Positions 12,103 to 22,928 of a stretch of DNA of 59,909 nt are shown piece by piece (positions within the stretch are counted from its first letter, which is position 1; each line of letters begins with the position of its first letter). Made by a program: the position numbers and the translations under genes. Source of the stretch: Gloeophyllum trabeum ATCC 11539 (lineage: Eukaryota > Basidiomycota > Agaricomycetes > Gloeophyllales > Gloeophyllaceae); contig NW_006920410.1 in NCBI RefSeq assembly GCF_000344685.1, positions 467,421-527,329 of the forward strand, given 5' to 3'. The notes beneath the pieces were generated by a model. That model was not told where the DNA came from and searched no databases. It saw only the letters and a program-made list of their open reading frames with translations.

Positions 12103-13828
12103 TTACATTCTCTTCTCATTGCCCGTCGACTTTCCCCTGCGCCTCCATACGCCTTCCTCGTCCCTTTTCCGGACAGTAAAGCACGCGATCCCGAGGAAGT
12201 TCGTGATTTCGCGTATGACGAGGATACAAAAGCGGGCATATAGGAGGCCGGAGAGGGCCACAGTGGCATAGACGAAACACTGCAGGCTCTTCGGGTCTTT
12301 CTGGATAATGGGTGGCCTAATGGGTGTGCGAAGACAGAACATACATTATATGCCCAGAGGGATAATATAGTTTAGACTGATACTGACCTTCCTAATATCC
12401 TAGGCAAATTGACATCTGCGGCCCCGACAGCGCACCACACCCACATCCAGTCCCACCACGGGAACGGCTGGCTCGTAACGTGCGCTAGTATCATCTTGCC
12501 GACCTGGCGCGCAAACTGCAGGCCCCACGCGCAGAGGAAGGGGACGAACAAGCTTGAGTACACTATGCTGGACTCGTGGATGCTGGGGGTGGAGAGCCAG
12601 AGGAGGTTGAGCGCGACGGAAGTGGGGAAGGGGAGGAGGAAGAGGAGGGGGCGGAAACGCGCCCCCTGGATGGCGGCGCGGGAGCGGTAGACGTTGATGT
12701 ACCTGTTGTTTGACGTGTACGGGAGGCGGACCGGCAATGAAGGGAAGAACTCACGAGGTGAGGATGTTGAATGCCAGGGCGAGGCCACCGAAGATCATGA
12801 ATGCGTCGTTTAGTCCCAAGTTCTTGGGCACGTATTGCAGGAGAGGGGCAATCGGGGGTGCGCGCGTAATGAATCCAGGAAGAACACTGAGGATCGGTGT
12901 GTCCCAAAATGCGGGTCCTAATCATCCGGTAACGTACTCATGAGGAACCATTATTTATCCCTAAGTAGAAAATTAGTCTTACCGTAGACGCCGCTGACCA
13001 TATAAATCACGACAATCATGAGGATGCCTTCCACGGGGCCGGAAAACACGCCGAGGTACAGCTGTCCGGTATGGTATTCCTCCCACGTCGTGAGGTAGAA
13101 GTTAGCCAAGGTGGCGATCTGGGAAGCGACGGTCCACCATGAGCGGCCGAGGTTAAGGGCCCTCGAGGCAAGGATGACTTCGAGCTGATTGCACAATTGG
13201 ATTGAGACTCTTGCTGGGGGATCCATGAAGGGAGAACAGACAGGTGAGGAGACGCACTGTTGTGTTCATCGCATCGCATCCATGGTCGAACATCTCGCCC
13301 AAGGGGCCGGCCATGCCAGTTCGCCTGGCTTGTTTACCGTCGATCGCGTCGAGAGTCTGGTACAGGAACAGACCCACAGCCCACCTTGGTACCAAGGACG
13401 GCATAAAACAGAGCTCCTCCTAGACCTTGCATAGGACTCACGTAAAGTACACCCATTGCGGAGGACCGACGGTGATCGCTCCCGCCCCGTCTTTCTCAGT
13501 CAAGTAGCCAGGGTCGTAATAGAGAAGCGTCGCAAAGTTGCAGAAGACAAGAGAGAGACCCGTGAGGGTTATCTAATGGAATCCATGTTAATGCTGAATT
13601 AACTGAAGAGACCGATGAGACTCACGACGTTGGGTGCAACCCACAGAGGCCATAATGTTACGAACCAATTCCAGAAGGGGTTGAGAATGTATCGGGAGAC
13701 TATTGAGCTTTGTGCATGAATTCGTTAGTCTTGTATCTATGTAGTGGCCTGACAAAAACTCACTGGTCTACGCCCTTATAAGAGTACTTTTTCAAGTTGT
13801 ACAGTGCTTGCTGCGGTATATAGCCCAT
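12103..13828 (-). CDS. sn-1,2-diacylglycerol choline/ethanolaminephosphotransferase
   Basis: Last enzyme of the Kennedy pathway: it transfers phosphocholine or phosphoethanolamine from the CDP-alcohol to diacylglycerol in the ER or Golgi membrane. The diagnostic CDP-alcohol phosphotransferase motif D-G-x2-A-R-x8-G-x3-D-x3-D is perfect (DGKQARRTG...[10 protein letters not shown], about 13260-13350). It is followed by the family segments [15 protein letters not shown], TTWEEYHTG, and [10 protein letters not shown]. Several hydrophobic helices follow in later exons, and the C-terminus has [13 protein letters not shown] and a basic tail. The start is at [15 protein letters not shown] (13828). Introns are GT-AG and I see no disruption. 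The sequence does not separate choline from ethanolamine specificity (Cpt1 versus Ept1). It is divergent from the uL2m gene with about 260 bp between starts. Confidence 0.92.
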
Positions 13829-14090
13829 GGTATACGGCCAAAACGTGAAGGACGTAGTTTCCAGTCGTTCACGTCTTCCTAGAAAGATAATATACAGAGA
13901 TGTAAGGTAGAAATGCGTCGAGCCTCGGAGCGATGTACTGTTAAGGTGCAGCTGCCGACAACTATCGAAACATAGATCGACGGAGATCTAAGTCTCGGCA
14001 ACCGCCGCGTCCTCCCAAGTTCCCTCTTCGCCTCAGAACATATCATCTGCTAATTCCTGAGGCTGCAGGGAACACAGCCCAAAGGCTTTC

Positions 14091-15334
14091 ATGTTTGCTG
14101 CACGCCATGGCGGCAGTCTTCTGCGGACGTGTCTCTCGCTGAGCTCTAGACCGGCCACTGCGCCATCCAAGGTCTCGTTTCTGCAGGGCTCCAGCTCACA
14201 AATTCGCAAATTGGCAACAGAAGTTGCAGCCCCGAACCAAGTCCATGAAGCGTTGACGCGGACGTCGAATCTCTTCAAGACATACAAGCCTATTACTCCT
14301 GGTCGTCGCCACCTACGACGACCCCTCAATGAACACCTTTATGAAGGACGTCCCCTGCGTCTGCTGACGGTGCCGCTAAGGAAGAAAGGCGGACGAAACA
14401 GCACTGGCCGTATTACCGTCCGCCATCGCGGCGGCGGCCACAAGCGGCGTATACGGCTTGTTGACTTTATGCGCACCGAGCCGGGCCCCCACCAGGTCGT
14501 GCGCATTGAGTACGACCCCGGGAGGTCGGCACACATCGCACTACTCTACAATCCGGATCCCAACGTGAGTGGCCGGAAGAAATGGAGCTATATCCTTGCG
14601 CCCGAGAACATCAAGGCCGGAGATGTTGTGGAGAGCTTCAGGAACGGCGTGCCCGACGGGTTAGTGCCGGGGTACGTCGACTCGAAGGACAAGCGCGGCA
14701 AGCTTCTCGACACTGGCGTCGGGAGCGACACGTCCACAACCACCGCCTCACTCGCGCTTGGCTTGCTACGTTCGCGCACGATCAAGCCGGGCAACGTCCT
14801 GCCTTTGCGGCTCATCCCTACCGGCACTATCATCCACTGCATCTCCCTCCACCCCGACAAGCCCGGTATCCTCGTCCGGGCGGCGGGCACATTCGCGCAG
14901 GTCGTGGCGCACGACGACGTGGGAAAGTACACGCTCGTGAGGCTGCAGAGCGGCGAAGTGCGCAAGGTGCTGCAGGACTGCTGCGCGACGGTGGGGAAGG
15001 TCAGCAATCCGCTGTGGAAGAACCGTAGCTTAGGCAAGGCGGGGCGCGCTCGGTGGCTGGGCTGGCGGCCTACCGTGCGCGGTATGGCTATGAATGCGTA
15101 CGTGTCGTGCGATATCTTATCACTGGCCACCTTGCTAACTGTCTTTTTCTTAGATGTGACCATCCCCACGGAGGAGGTCGTGGTAAGTCGAAGGGTAACA
15201 AGCAAGCGCGATCTGTGTGGGGTTGGCTTGCACGTGGCCGGCGCACGAGGAAGCCCGGTCCCAAGGGTCCCAAGAACAGCAATAAGATGGTTGTACGGGA
15301 GAGACCTAGGGGGAAGGAGAAGCGGTCTAACTAG
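14091..15334 (+). CDS. RML2: mitochondrial large-subunit ribosomal protein uL2m
   Basis: Component of the mitochondrial 54S subunit next to the peptidyl-transferase centre. Two exons, 14091-15097 and 15154-15334, give 395 residues. The N-terminal 50 or so residues are basic and Ser/Ala-rich, as expected of a mitochondrial presequence. The two L2 domains follow: [20 protein letters not shown] (oligonucleotide-binding fold), then the translation-protein SH3-like part ending in [16 protein letters not shown], which contains the conserved His of the L2 catalytic-centre loop. The intron falls just before that loop (donor GTACGT, acceptor TTAG). The long overlapping open frames on both strands are shadows of this GC-rich exon. 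Confidence 0.95.
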
Positions 15335-15399
15335 ATCCTGAACTAAGCACCCAGGATCGTGCCGTACTCGTGCTGGATTCTGCTTCGCTATAGGCCCTG

Positions 15400-15753
15400 T
15401 TACCTTCCCATATATGACAGTGTGTCTGCCCCGCTCCTAATTACTATGGATGTGAAGTCTAGACCTGTTAAAAGGCCCAGTAGCGTGCAAGCGAACCCTA
15501 GGTTGATAATATATATGCCACCGCGGTGCGCGAGTCTCGGACCGCGACTATATCCCTTGAACAAGTACGTCGCCCCGAAGGGCTCATTAACTGGAACAAC
15601 CTCTGTTTCCTCCATCCTCGTCATGTATCCCCATCTGCGGATTAATGCATCATTGCGGATAGCGTGGATGAAAAGGGTCTTCCTCTTGCATTCTCGCATG
15701 GGGTTGGATCTGGTTTTGGTACCCATACAGCACCGGGGTGGGGTGAGGAACAT
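15400..15753 (-). CDS. hypothetical small protein with one membrane segment
   Basis: An open frame of 117 codons on the minus strand lies between uL2m and the Gon7-like gene. I do not recognise a family. The N-terminal half is basic. A hydrophobic stretch near residues 84-98 (IYIINLGFACTLLGLL) could be a single transmembrane helix, and there is no signal peptide at the very start. The segment from about residue 40 (WGYMTRMEETEVVPVNEPFG) onward looks more protein-like than the first part, so the true start or an upstream intron may differ. It could be a small mitochondrial membrane protein, or chance coding. Confidence 0.3.
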   Translation of the reverse strand: MFLTPPRCCMGTKTRSNPMRECKRKTLFIHAIRNDALIRRWGYMTRMEETEVVPVNEPFGATYLFKGYSRGPRLAHRGGIYIINLGFACTLLGLLTGLDFTSIVIRSGADTLSYMGR

Positions 15754-15821
15754 GGCTACGTGCTCTGCTTACTCGATATCTGGACGGTCTCTGAACGATT
15801 AGCGTGCTAACCTTGGTAGCA

Positions 15822-16103
15822 TCACACATCTTCCTCGTCTGATTCGTCCTCGTCGTCTTCGCTCTTCATCGGTACTGTCTTTTCCTTTCCTTGCTCTTTG
15901 TTCCCGACTGCATCTCTCCATGCCGTCAATTCCTCTCCCAGTTTGGATTTCGCTTCATTGATCGCGCTTCGCAACGACTCGTAGTATTCCTTCTGATCTC
16001 CGCCTGACACAGGGAACTCCTGCGTCTTCGTGGAAGACAGACCCTCCCCAGCTACACCTTCGGGAGGGTGCAAGTGATATGCGATGGTTATAGAGCGAGA
16101 CAT
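15822..16103 (-). CDS. GON7: Gon7-like EKC/KEOPS subunit
   Basis: Probable small subunit of the EKC/KEOPS complex, which makes the tRNA t6A37 modification and also affects telomeres and transcription. The 93-residue single-exon protein has the Gon7 layout. It starts with a short strand and loop (YHLHPPEGV), then has an amphipathic helix with the family-like YYESLRSAINEAKSKLGEEL (tyrosine, LR, N and LT/LG positions). It ends in a low-complexity acidic tail (SEDDEDESDEEDV). I chose the MSRS start because the upstream in-frame codons do not resemble the family. Similarity is by pattern only; Gon7 is poorly conserved, so this stays tentative. Confidence 0.5.
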   Translation of the reverse strand: MSRSITIAYHLHPPEGVAGEGLSSTKTQEFPVSGGDQKEYYESLRSAINEAKSKLGEELTAWRDAVGNKEQGKEKTVPMKSEDDEDESDEEDV

Positions 16104-16431
16104 CGCGAGAATGCGGCACAGGGCGAACGTGCGCAACTCGAAACCATCCGACATCGCAATCGAATCTTTTATTGGGCACGGCATTTGCCGGCGGTGCAAT
16201 GATTTTGATCGATCCCTCGCATTCCTTGCTCCTCGACCCCTTCCTCGACATGGACGTCCTCATGCAATAACCCTGGCAGCAACCGCTCTACTTTACCTGC
16301 TGCCATAGACAATAGAAGATACCCTCTAGACAACAGAGGCACGCAGTTATAATATTAATATTGGGCTTATAGAGGATTTCCTGGAATTTGCTTTGATTTC
16401 GGATAGACGGCCCTGCATAGAAGTGATAGAC

Positions 16432-17676
16432 ATGGCGCCATACGCAGTGCCGACCCCTCCGACGGCAAGCCTTCCTTCGCTGAAACGGCTGGCAGAGCAC
16501 CCGGTTTCGCATATCAAGCAAGCTCTGCACAACTTGCGCGATATTTATTTCATTCCGATACCGCCTGCACCGACGAAGCTGCGCGTACCAAAGCGGCATC
16601 TGAAGACGCATATACACGATACGTCGGTGCCAGACTCTGGTTATGCATCCGCGGAGGAGGAGGACGATGCAGTTGATGTTGAAGAGGAGCGGGACCTTAC
16701 TCCGGAGTTCGCGGATGAAGTAGATGCTGCCGACCCCGACATCCTTCGTTCCGACCCATTCGAACGTGCCTTTGCTATCAAATGGTTGACGGGATTCATC
16801 TCCCGCTCGGATGAGTGGATCTCGGCAGCTACTGATGAAGTAGAGGCAAACGAGCGGTATGACGTGCTAGACGATGTCACGGCTCTGCTGGCCAAGTTCG
16901 CCAGCGACGACCTCGAGGAGACCGGTTCTCTGACTCGCAAATTCTCATTCCCCACGGCCGAGACAGCAAGCGCGACTTGCATCGAAGTCGAGCTCAACGA
17001 TGCCGCACTTTCGAAGGAAGATCACACCTCAGTCGGGTTGCAAAGCTGGGCGAGCTGCATCATCCTTGCCAGAAGGATGTGTCTAGTACCCTGCAACTAT
17101 GGACTAGACAGGCCTGCGAGAGTGCTGGAGTTAGGGGCAGGCACAGGCCTGCTCAGCATCGTGGCCTCCAAGCTCCTCGGCTCCGCATCCCCCGGACCAG
17201 TAATATCCACTGACTACCACCCGGACGTTCTAGCGAACTTACGAAAGAACGTCGAGACCAACTTTGCGGACTTCCAGCCGGCTCCGGTCGATGTGCACAA
17301 GCTCGACTGGGAGCATCCGGATTACTCTGCACCCCTCGACCGGCCGTTCAACGTTATCCTTGCGGCGGACGTGATCTATCACCCGGAACATGCCAGCTGG
17401 ATCAAGCGCTGCGTGGAGCGGCTGCTCGTCCGCCCCTCCGCCGAGAACGGCGGGAGAGGTGGGATATTTTGGTTGGCGATTCCCATGCGTACTGTCGGGC
17501 GACATGAGGGAATGGGTGATACCGTTGGCGCGGTCTTTCCTGCCGCTTCTGTGGTCTCCTCCGTGACGGAGAGGGCAGTTCTAGCTATCTTGAGCGAGGA
17601 GCGAGTCGAAAGGCAGGAAGGAGTCGGACGAGCGGACGAAGGCGGGTACAGGATCTTTAAGATCGGCTGGATTTAG
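16432..17676 (+). CDS. family-16 (lysine-type) protein methyltransferase
   Basis: Seven-beta-strand S-adenosylmethionine-dependent methyltransferase of the METTL21/EFM type (Methyltransf_16), most of which methylate lysines of translation factors or chaperones. It is a single exon of 414 residues from MAPYAVP; an in-frame ATG lies 13 codons upstream at 16393. An acidic linker (residues 75-105) precedes the catalytic half. Motif I is VLELGAGTGLLSIVASKLL (about residue 230), motif post-I is STDYHPDVLANLRKNV, and the D-x-x-Y motif is ADVIYHPEHASW. An LQSW-type family signature (GLQSWASCIILARR) precedes motif I. The natural substrate cannot be told from the sequence. Confidence 0.88.
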   Translation: MAPYAVPTPPTASLPSLKRLAEHPVSHIKQALHNLRDIYFIPIPPAPTKLRVPKRHLKTHIHDTSVPDSGYASAEEEDDAVDVEEERDLTPEFADEVDAADPDILRSDPFERAFAIKWLTGFISRSDEWISAATDEVEANERYDVLDDVTALLAKFASDDLEETGSLTRKFSFPTAETASATCIEVELNDAALSKEDHTSVGLQSWASCIILARRMCLVPCNYGLDRPARVLELGAGTGLLSIVASKLLGSASPGPVISTDYHPDVLANLRKNVETNFADFQPAPVDVHKLDWEHPDYSAPLDRPFNVILAADVIYHPEHASWIKRCVERLLVRPSAENGGRGGIFWLAIPMRTVGRHEGMGDTVGAVFPAASVVSSVTERAVLAILSEERVERQEGVGRADEGGYRIFKIGWI

Positions 17677-17949
17677 TTGTCGGACCTACTTTGTTTATGA
17701 CTGAAATGACGATCCCAAACGCTGCCGTCTTGCCAAGGTTTGATGCATAGATGGTACTATGCATCTCAGTCGGACCAGTGTCGTCGCAGGATAGGAATGG
17801 TACAACATATGTCCGATTATGTTCGGGTATGGGTTTCTACATGCAAGGCTACATACTTGTAGGCATATATTCGTTACTTCATAATTAGGCATGAGGGGCG
17901 TCCCCGAGAGAGGGGCCCCATTAATTTCAACTTTAACACGTCCCGTATG

Positions 17950-18973
17950 TCACCGGTTCCCGAGTCCGCACAACGCCAACGCAGCCCTCATGGTATCTTC
18001 GTCGACGTTTTGGTCCTTTTGCTGTGCTTGTAAGGTTCCTCGCTTGCTGGTATCTTCCGTGTAGCCAAAGCTGTCGTTGGGAGTGAGGGCTTCGTGCACC
18101 TCCTCGTCGGTATAGTCGTCGTCGTCCATATCCATGTCCCCCGCACTGCTCTTACTGCATTGCGTCTCCGTATCCTCCTCCGGCTCCTCCCTCAACGTCG
18201 CAAATAAACCCCCTTCTGCCAATTGCTGCTTAGTCGATACCCGTGCCACCGCGCACGCCCACTCCAGCGTCTTCCGGTTGCCCGCGTTTTTCGTCTTGCC
18301 GAACTCGATGTAGTGGTATTCGCGCACGGGGGATGATGGGGACTGGATGGGCGACGAGAGCATGCTGTCCCATAGGGTGGCATTGGGCCGCGGGTTCGGG
18401 CGGCGCGTGGGCGTGCTGGGGGGTTGGATGCGGAGCTCGGAGCGCGAGGCGATCTCGTCAAGGGAGAGGATGCGTGATGGGGCCGAGGCACGGGAGTGGG
18501 AGTGGGAATGGACGCGCGATTGTGGGCGCAACATGGCTTTACCTGCCTTGAGGGAGCTGCTGACGGACGCGCTGTTGTCCGAGGACGATAGGGACCGGGT
18601 AGTGTTGGTGCTATTGCGTAGGGCGACTTTGCGTTCCGACTGGCGTTTGTTCTGGAACCAAATAGTTACAGATCGTATTTCCCTGGAGGTGGCATACGTC
18701 AGCGCAAGAGTACCTATACATAGGTGGCAGAGGTGCGTACATCCCAGCTTGGTCGGCCAAGGCCTCTCGTTGCTGACGGGTAGGATGGGAACATTGGTGG
18801 AATAGTTGCTCGAGCATAGCCAACTGCTCGTGTGTGAACCTCTTGCGCGTCCTCCTGGCTGACTCCGAGCTGATAGTGGTGTCGTCCGACGACGTGCTTG
18901 CAATAGATGACATGCGCGATAGGGGTGCCGGTGCTCGACGTTCATGCTGGAGGTCGAAGTGAACAGCGTCCAT
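17950..18973 (-). CDS. homeodomain transcription factor
   Basis: Nuclear DNA-binding protein of 321 residues from two exons, 18741-18973 and 17950-18682, with a GT-AG intron inside the homeodomain. The homeodomain spans about residues 40-97: a basic arm RRTRKRFT, helix 1 EQLAMLEQLF, and recognition helix VTIWFQNKRQSERK, with K in place of the common first R of WFQNRR. A Ser/Pro-rich region and a highly acidic C-terminal stretch (DMDMDDDDYTDEE) follow. The spacing is that of a typical, non-TALE homeobox. Agaricomycetes carry several such genes, some tied to fruiting; I cannot say which one this is. The 3' end faces the methyltransferase gene at 273 bp. Confidence 0.9.
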
Positions 18974-19700
18974 GGCGGTCGAGGTGGTCGAAGGCAAGAA
19001 AGGTCCTGGACGTGTCGGGAGAGCCTGCGTACGCAATTATACGCACCGCGAAGGTTATGTAACGGGACGCGAGCGTGACATGCCAGTCGCGGACGCGTAC
19101 AAACTCAACCTCCCAGGCGCGCCGCGCGTATTGACGCGTAGCACGTGACCGTGCTCGAACCACAGCGCTTGCCTTTTCTGGAGATGGCTATTTGTCTTCT
19201 TTCATTTTGAATATAGTTCCGTAGTGGAGCGCATATTTGCAATTTCAATCATGCGCCGTCTCGGAGGAGAGACATGCGTACGGTGCGTTTCTGCACGACA
19301 TATGAATTGAGGGCTTCCAATATCGTCATATAGAGCATGGGCATGGGACATGTGGTAATGCGAACAATATACGATGAAGATTCACGAAATACACGAGAAC
19401 TTTTACCGTTGCGCGTACAGCTGGAAAGCTCCGTCGGTAATCTGAAAATCAGTGGGATGAGGTCCCACTGGTGATATCCTCGAAAGCAGGACGGTCTGGG
19501 TTCCTCCGCTTACAGAATCATTCCTCCTGGACTTGGATGCGTCCCCTACCCGCATATGTGGCTCATTTGATGGAACAGCATCGGTCCAAGGATGACCAAT
19601 GACCTCATCTGGTTGTTATGTTAGTATTTGTAGACCGGCTACCTCCCGCACGGCGATAGCACAATGGAAAACAAAGAACTGCTGGTACGGTTAGGACGAG
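18974..19700. other. intergenic upstream of homeobox gene
   Basis: This is promoter space of the homeobox gene and the 3' flank of the P450 on the same strand. A 69-codon open stretch on the minus strand (19403-19609), preceded by a good acceptor AACAACCAG and ending in TAA, has coding-like composition. It has no start codon and no recognisable relative. Confidence 0.4.
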
Positions 19701-21990
19701 CTACGGACTTCTCCGCCTTAACTGTAACCTGTACCGTGGCGAAGGCGTAAGCACAGATCACCTTACCACCCTTAAGACAGACTTACTTCACAGATCTGCT
19801 GTGACTGCACATGTATCCAAACCACACGTCTCTCGGTCGCCCGCCGTTACCACCCATCTTCAGGTCATAATTTAATACGATGTGTGCCATAAGTGCCTTC
19901 ATGACGTAGGCTACGATAAAACGACCGGGCTGTTGCAACATTGAATATCGCAACATTCGCGCTAGCAGTGAGATTAGACTTACGCTAGTCAAAAGCAACG
20001 AGCATGATGTCGAATTCTGAAATAGCTGGCGAGAAATAGGACATACCAAGCATGTTTCCCATATCCCCAGGGCAGATAGTGCAGTTTAGGTACCACAAAT
20101 CCATCCTCCCCATTAGCGAGTGAGTTAGAATCATCATAAAACCTCCAGCCATTGAATATTTCTGGATTGGGGTAGTGTCTCTCGTCGAAATGAACGTCCA
20201 AAGCGGCAGAGATATAAGAGCCCTCAGGGACATATGTCCCGTCGGAGAGGCGAATTGGTTTGACTGCCCGACGAGCATGTGTGACTGGTGGAGCAGAGGT
20301 TAGTTTGCAGCATGAGGGTGAGCACCGCAAAATACCTGAACCCAATCCATTCACTCGCATGGACTCCTTAAGGAAGCTGTCCATTTTGACGAGACGATCG
20401 AGAGCAGCTTTGGACCATCCGAACGAATCAATGATGCAGTGCGCTTCTTCTCTCAGCGGCCCTGCATAGTCGGCATGCACAGCCATATTGATGATAGCTT
20501 GCGTGAAGGACTGCGAGCGAAGTGAGACCAAGGTCAGCTGTAGCAAAGTGACCCACCAGCGACGAGGTATGAGTCGAAGCACCGTTTACGGCTAAAAGTC
20601 GTATAGTCAAATCATGCGGATCCGATTGAGTACCTTTTGCTATGTCCATCAGCCAAGAAAGTACGTCGTTCTGAGACCATTCAGTACACACATCCAGAGA
20701 CCGCAGCACAGTACTGACCGGCTTATTCGACCAGTCCTTTCCATATTCCGAAATAGCTGCTTTCCTATCAAGTATCATAGGGAGGTAGTGCTTCATGGAA
20801 GCGGCTACAGTCTTTGGAAGTCGCGTCACGAGTCGCCCAACCAGGCTAATGGAGATTAACATTTTAGCAATGGGACGAATTGGAAAGGTATCAGATGCGT
20901 ACGGTCTCAAGAAGCTCGGGAATGTATTTATGAAAAACCCGATGATGAATCGCTCAAGTGCACTTCGGGAGGCAATTTCGATGTAATTTTCATTCCTACC
21001 TAGACACAAAGATGAAAAGGTCCACAGGGCAGAAGAGAGAGATGACACCTACATAGGGAGGGGCCAACTATGATGCGATTGAATGTCCTGGACATAACCT
21101 TGACTAGGGGTTCCACGACATCCATCTCTTTCCACTCATCTAAGACATCAATATAATCATGCTTCATTCGAGGCCAACCACCTGTACGCACCATCGCAGT
21201 GTCTACCAATCTGCTCCTCAAAGGCTAGAAGTACCTCTTCCGTCGTTTCAGAGACCATGTGTTCGAGATTGCGGCGGAGCTTTGAAGTGAGTTAGTCAGA
21301 GGTCGAGATGTCCTCGCCGCTCGGAATTACTTACTTTAACTTTCAACACGGGGACGTGGTAAGGGTCGAAATGAAGATTCTCTCCCATCGTGTACTTCAT
21401 TTGCAACTCCTGTTGCCACCAAGTCACTTCTCCGAACTCTGGTATGGCTCATTTACGACGTACGTACCTCGTAGGCAGACTCTAGCAGGGATAACGTGTC
21501 ATCTGGCAATGAATGAATCTCCTTCACTGTTCGCGTTGTTAGGATGGGGTCTTCCGTGTTTGAGTTGAAAGTGTTACCTAAAGTATCCCCGGCGACTACG
21601 TAGAGCCAGCTGTTCCAGCGAGGCAGCTTGAATACACCCTGAGACTTGACCTACATTCAGATGAGTAGTGAATTTGAATGCATCTGAAGTCATAGACCTT
21701 GCGGTAGCCCTCAGCTGTCATCTTCCTTGCGTGGAAGAAGAACCGGAAGCCTCCGTAATACGGCCCCAACCAATGAGGATAGCCAATAGGTGGTGCACCC
21801 ATCTGCTTACATGAATTATAATCAGTGTTGCTAGCAGATGACGGGAAATATCAGTAGAGTAGAGCCTGACCTTTGAGAAGAGAATGGATAAAGCATGGAA
21901 CATGATCACAAGATTGACAAAGCAGGATAGAGAGAGAAGTGGATCTCCAGAAAGCCAATGCCACACAGCAAAGACAAGGGGAAGATGCAT
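19701..21990 (-). CDS. cytochrome P450 with a one-nucleotide exon
   Basis: Heme-thiolate monooxygenase, membrane-anchored at the ER. The N-terminal anchor (MHLPLVFAVWHWLSG, start 21990) is followed by YPHWLGPYYGG, LQMKYTMGENLHFDPYH, an I-helix region NGASTHTSSL, ExxR as KESMR, VTHARRAVKPIRLSDG, and the meander. The heme loop is LPWGYGKHAC-PGRF. The heme Cys codon is split: TG ends an exon at 20047, its C is base 19984, and CCC GGT starts the next exon at 19929. Introns 19985-20046 (GTATGT...CTAG, 62 nt) and 19930-19983 (GTAAGT...ACAG, 54 nt) leave an exon of one base. The last intron, 19729-19786, leads to a short exon ending VKLQLRRRSP at 19701, a normal P450 C-terminus. It resembles fungal P450s acting on terpenoid or alkaloid skeletons (KHACPGRF type); the substrate is unknown. 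Confidence 0.85.
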
Positions 21991-22458
21991 TTCAGGTCAC
22001 AATGATACTGTTGAATGGATTCTGCAAGATGGGAGAAAACAGTGAGTAGGAAGCAGCATATCTTATCTGCCTCTAATATATTCTGCCCTTGTAGTGTACA
22101 TGTATCCAGTTCGGATATCAATGCATTGACCTGTGGACATCCGACATCATGATGATGATCGTGAATACAAACCCAGAATCACGGCCACAGCTGGAAGAGG
22201 GATGAAGAGTTGTAACACCTGATCGAGGCTGAGGATTGATGAAAGATTAGAATTTCTCGACCTCTGCCTTCCGCTCACTGAAATTGCGTCTCGCCGTTAT
22301 CGATCGCATGCAAATAAAGAGAAGTATTCAGGACTACAATCATACCCTCTAGAGATCGTGATATCGGCGAAATGGGGAAGTCTCGATATCAGAGGTCAGC
22401 AGTAGTCTTTCCCCCTCATGATGTTCACCGGATGACAGCAGTCACACCAAGGCCCTGT
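21991..22458. other. intergenic, P450 upstream region
   Basis: This is the promoter side of the P450 gene. I see no supportable gene; the one minus-strand open frame (21906-22121) has no recognisable features. Confidence 0.4.
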
Positions 22459-22607
22459 TCACCCGAGAACCTTCATAAGCGCGGCGGTAATTTCAAGTCC
22501 TTGAGGCTCCGTTAGACCAACTGCGCTATTTCATTCTGGAGCCCGGAAGGAGTTGATGAAATGTATGAGCCAACCGGGTGTGAACCAGCAGATAGATGCC
22601 AAGGTTC
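22459..22607 (-). pseudogene. coding-like fragment abutting the fold-back element
   Basis: On the minus strand just inside the left end of the element the sequence reads as plausible peptide (LGIYLLVHTRLAHTFHQLL, and in a neighbouring frame EPQGLEITAALMKVLG followed by TGA at 22459). This could be the 3' remnant of a gene interrupted by the element, with a 5' exon-like piece on the other side at 24953-25063. The same stretch contains a tRNA A-box-like string (22517-22528), but no intact T arm, so I favour decayed coding sequence. I do not recognise the family. Confidence 0.25.
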
Positions 22608-22862
22608 GGCCTGACACGGCGGGCAAAGCAGGTGTCCTTTTTCCGGACGGCAGGAAAAAGGACACTATGTCCTTTCACGGCGACCATCAGTGGGTCAGGA
22701 AGTAAATCTGTCACGATTGCGTCATGGTTGTGACAATGGGTCACGCAGTCTGCATTTATAATATGAAAAACCCTCGGACGCTCAGTTTTACAAAGCGAAG
22801 CATGCCATATGACCCGATAGGTGACTTTCCGTCCATATTCGGACCTTAGGCTCCCACCCGAG
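22608..22862 (+). repeat. left inverted end of the element
   Basis: 255 bp, the reverse complement of 24437-24691. It includes the palindromic pair GGTGTCCTTTTTCCGG and GGAAAAAGGACACTATGTCC. Confidence 0.85.
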
Positions 22863-22928
22863 ACTCCTAGAGTAATGTGACTGTTACAAGCAAGTCACCC
22901 ATTACTGGGTCTGCTTGAGCAACTTCAA

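Noticed and set aside
12409..13434. Plus-strand open frames over the phosphotransferase gene
   Set aside because: Opposite strand of a gene with clear catalytic motif and splice sites.
19783..20049. First P450 as a pseudogene lacking the heme cysteine
   Set aside because: A two-intron parse with a one-base exon restores both Cys and frame with consensus splice sites, and the rest of the gene is intact; kept as a finding to test.
22440..22540. tRNA-like A-box (TAGCGCAGTTGG) and CTCAAG anticodon-like string on the minus strand
   Set aside because: No closing acceptor stem, and the B box is only partial; the same bases read as plausible decayed coding sequence.
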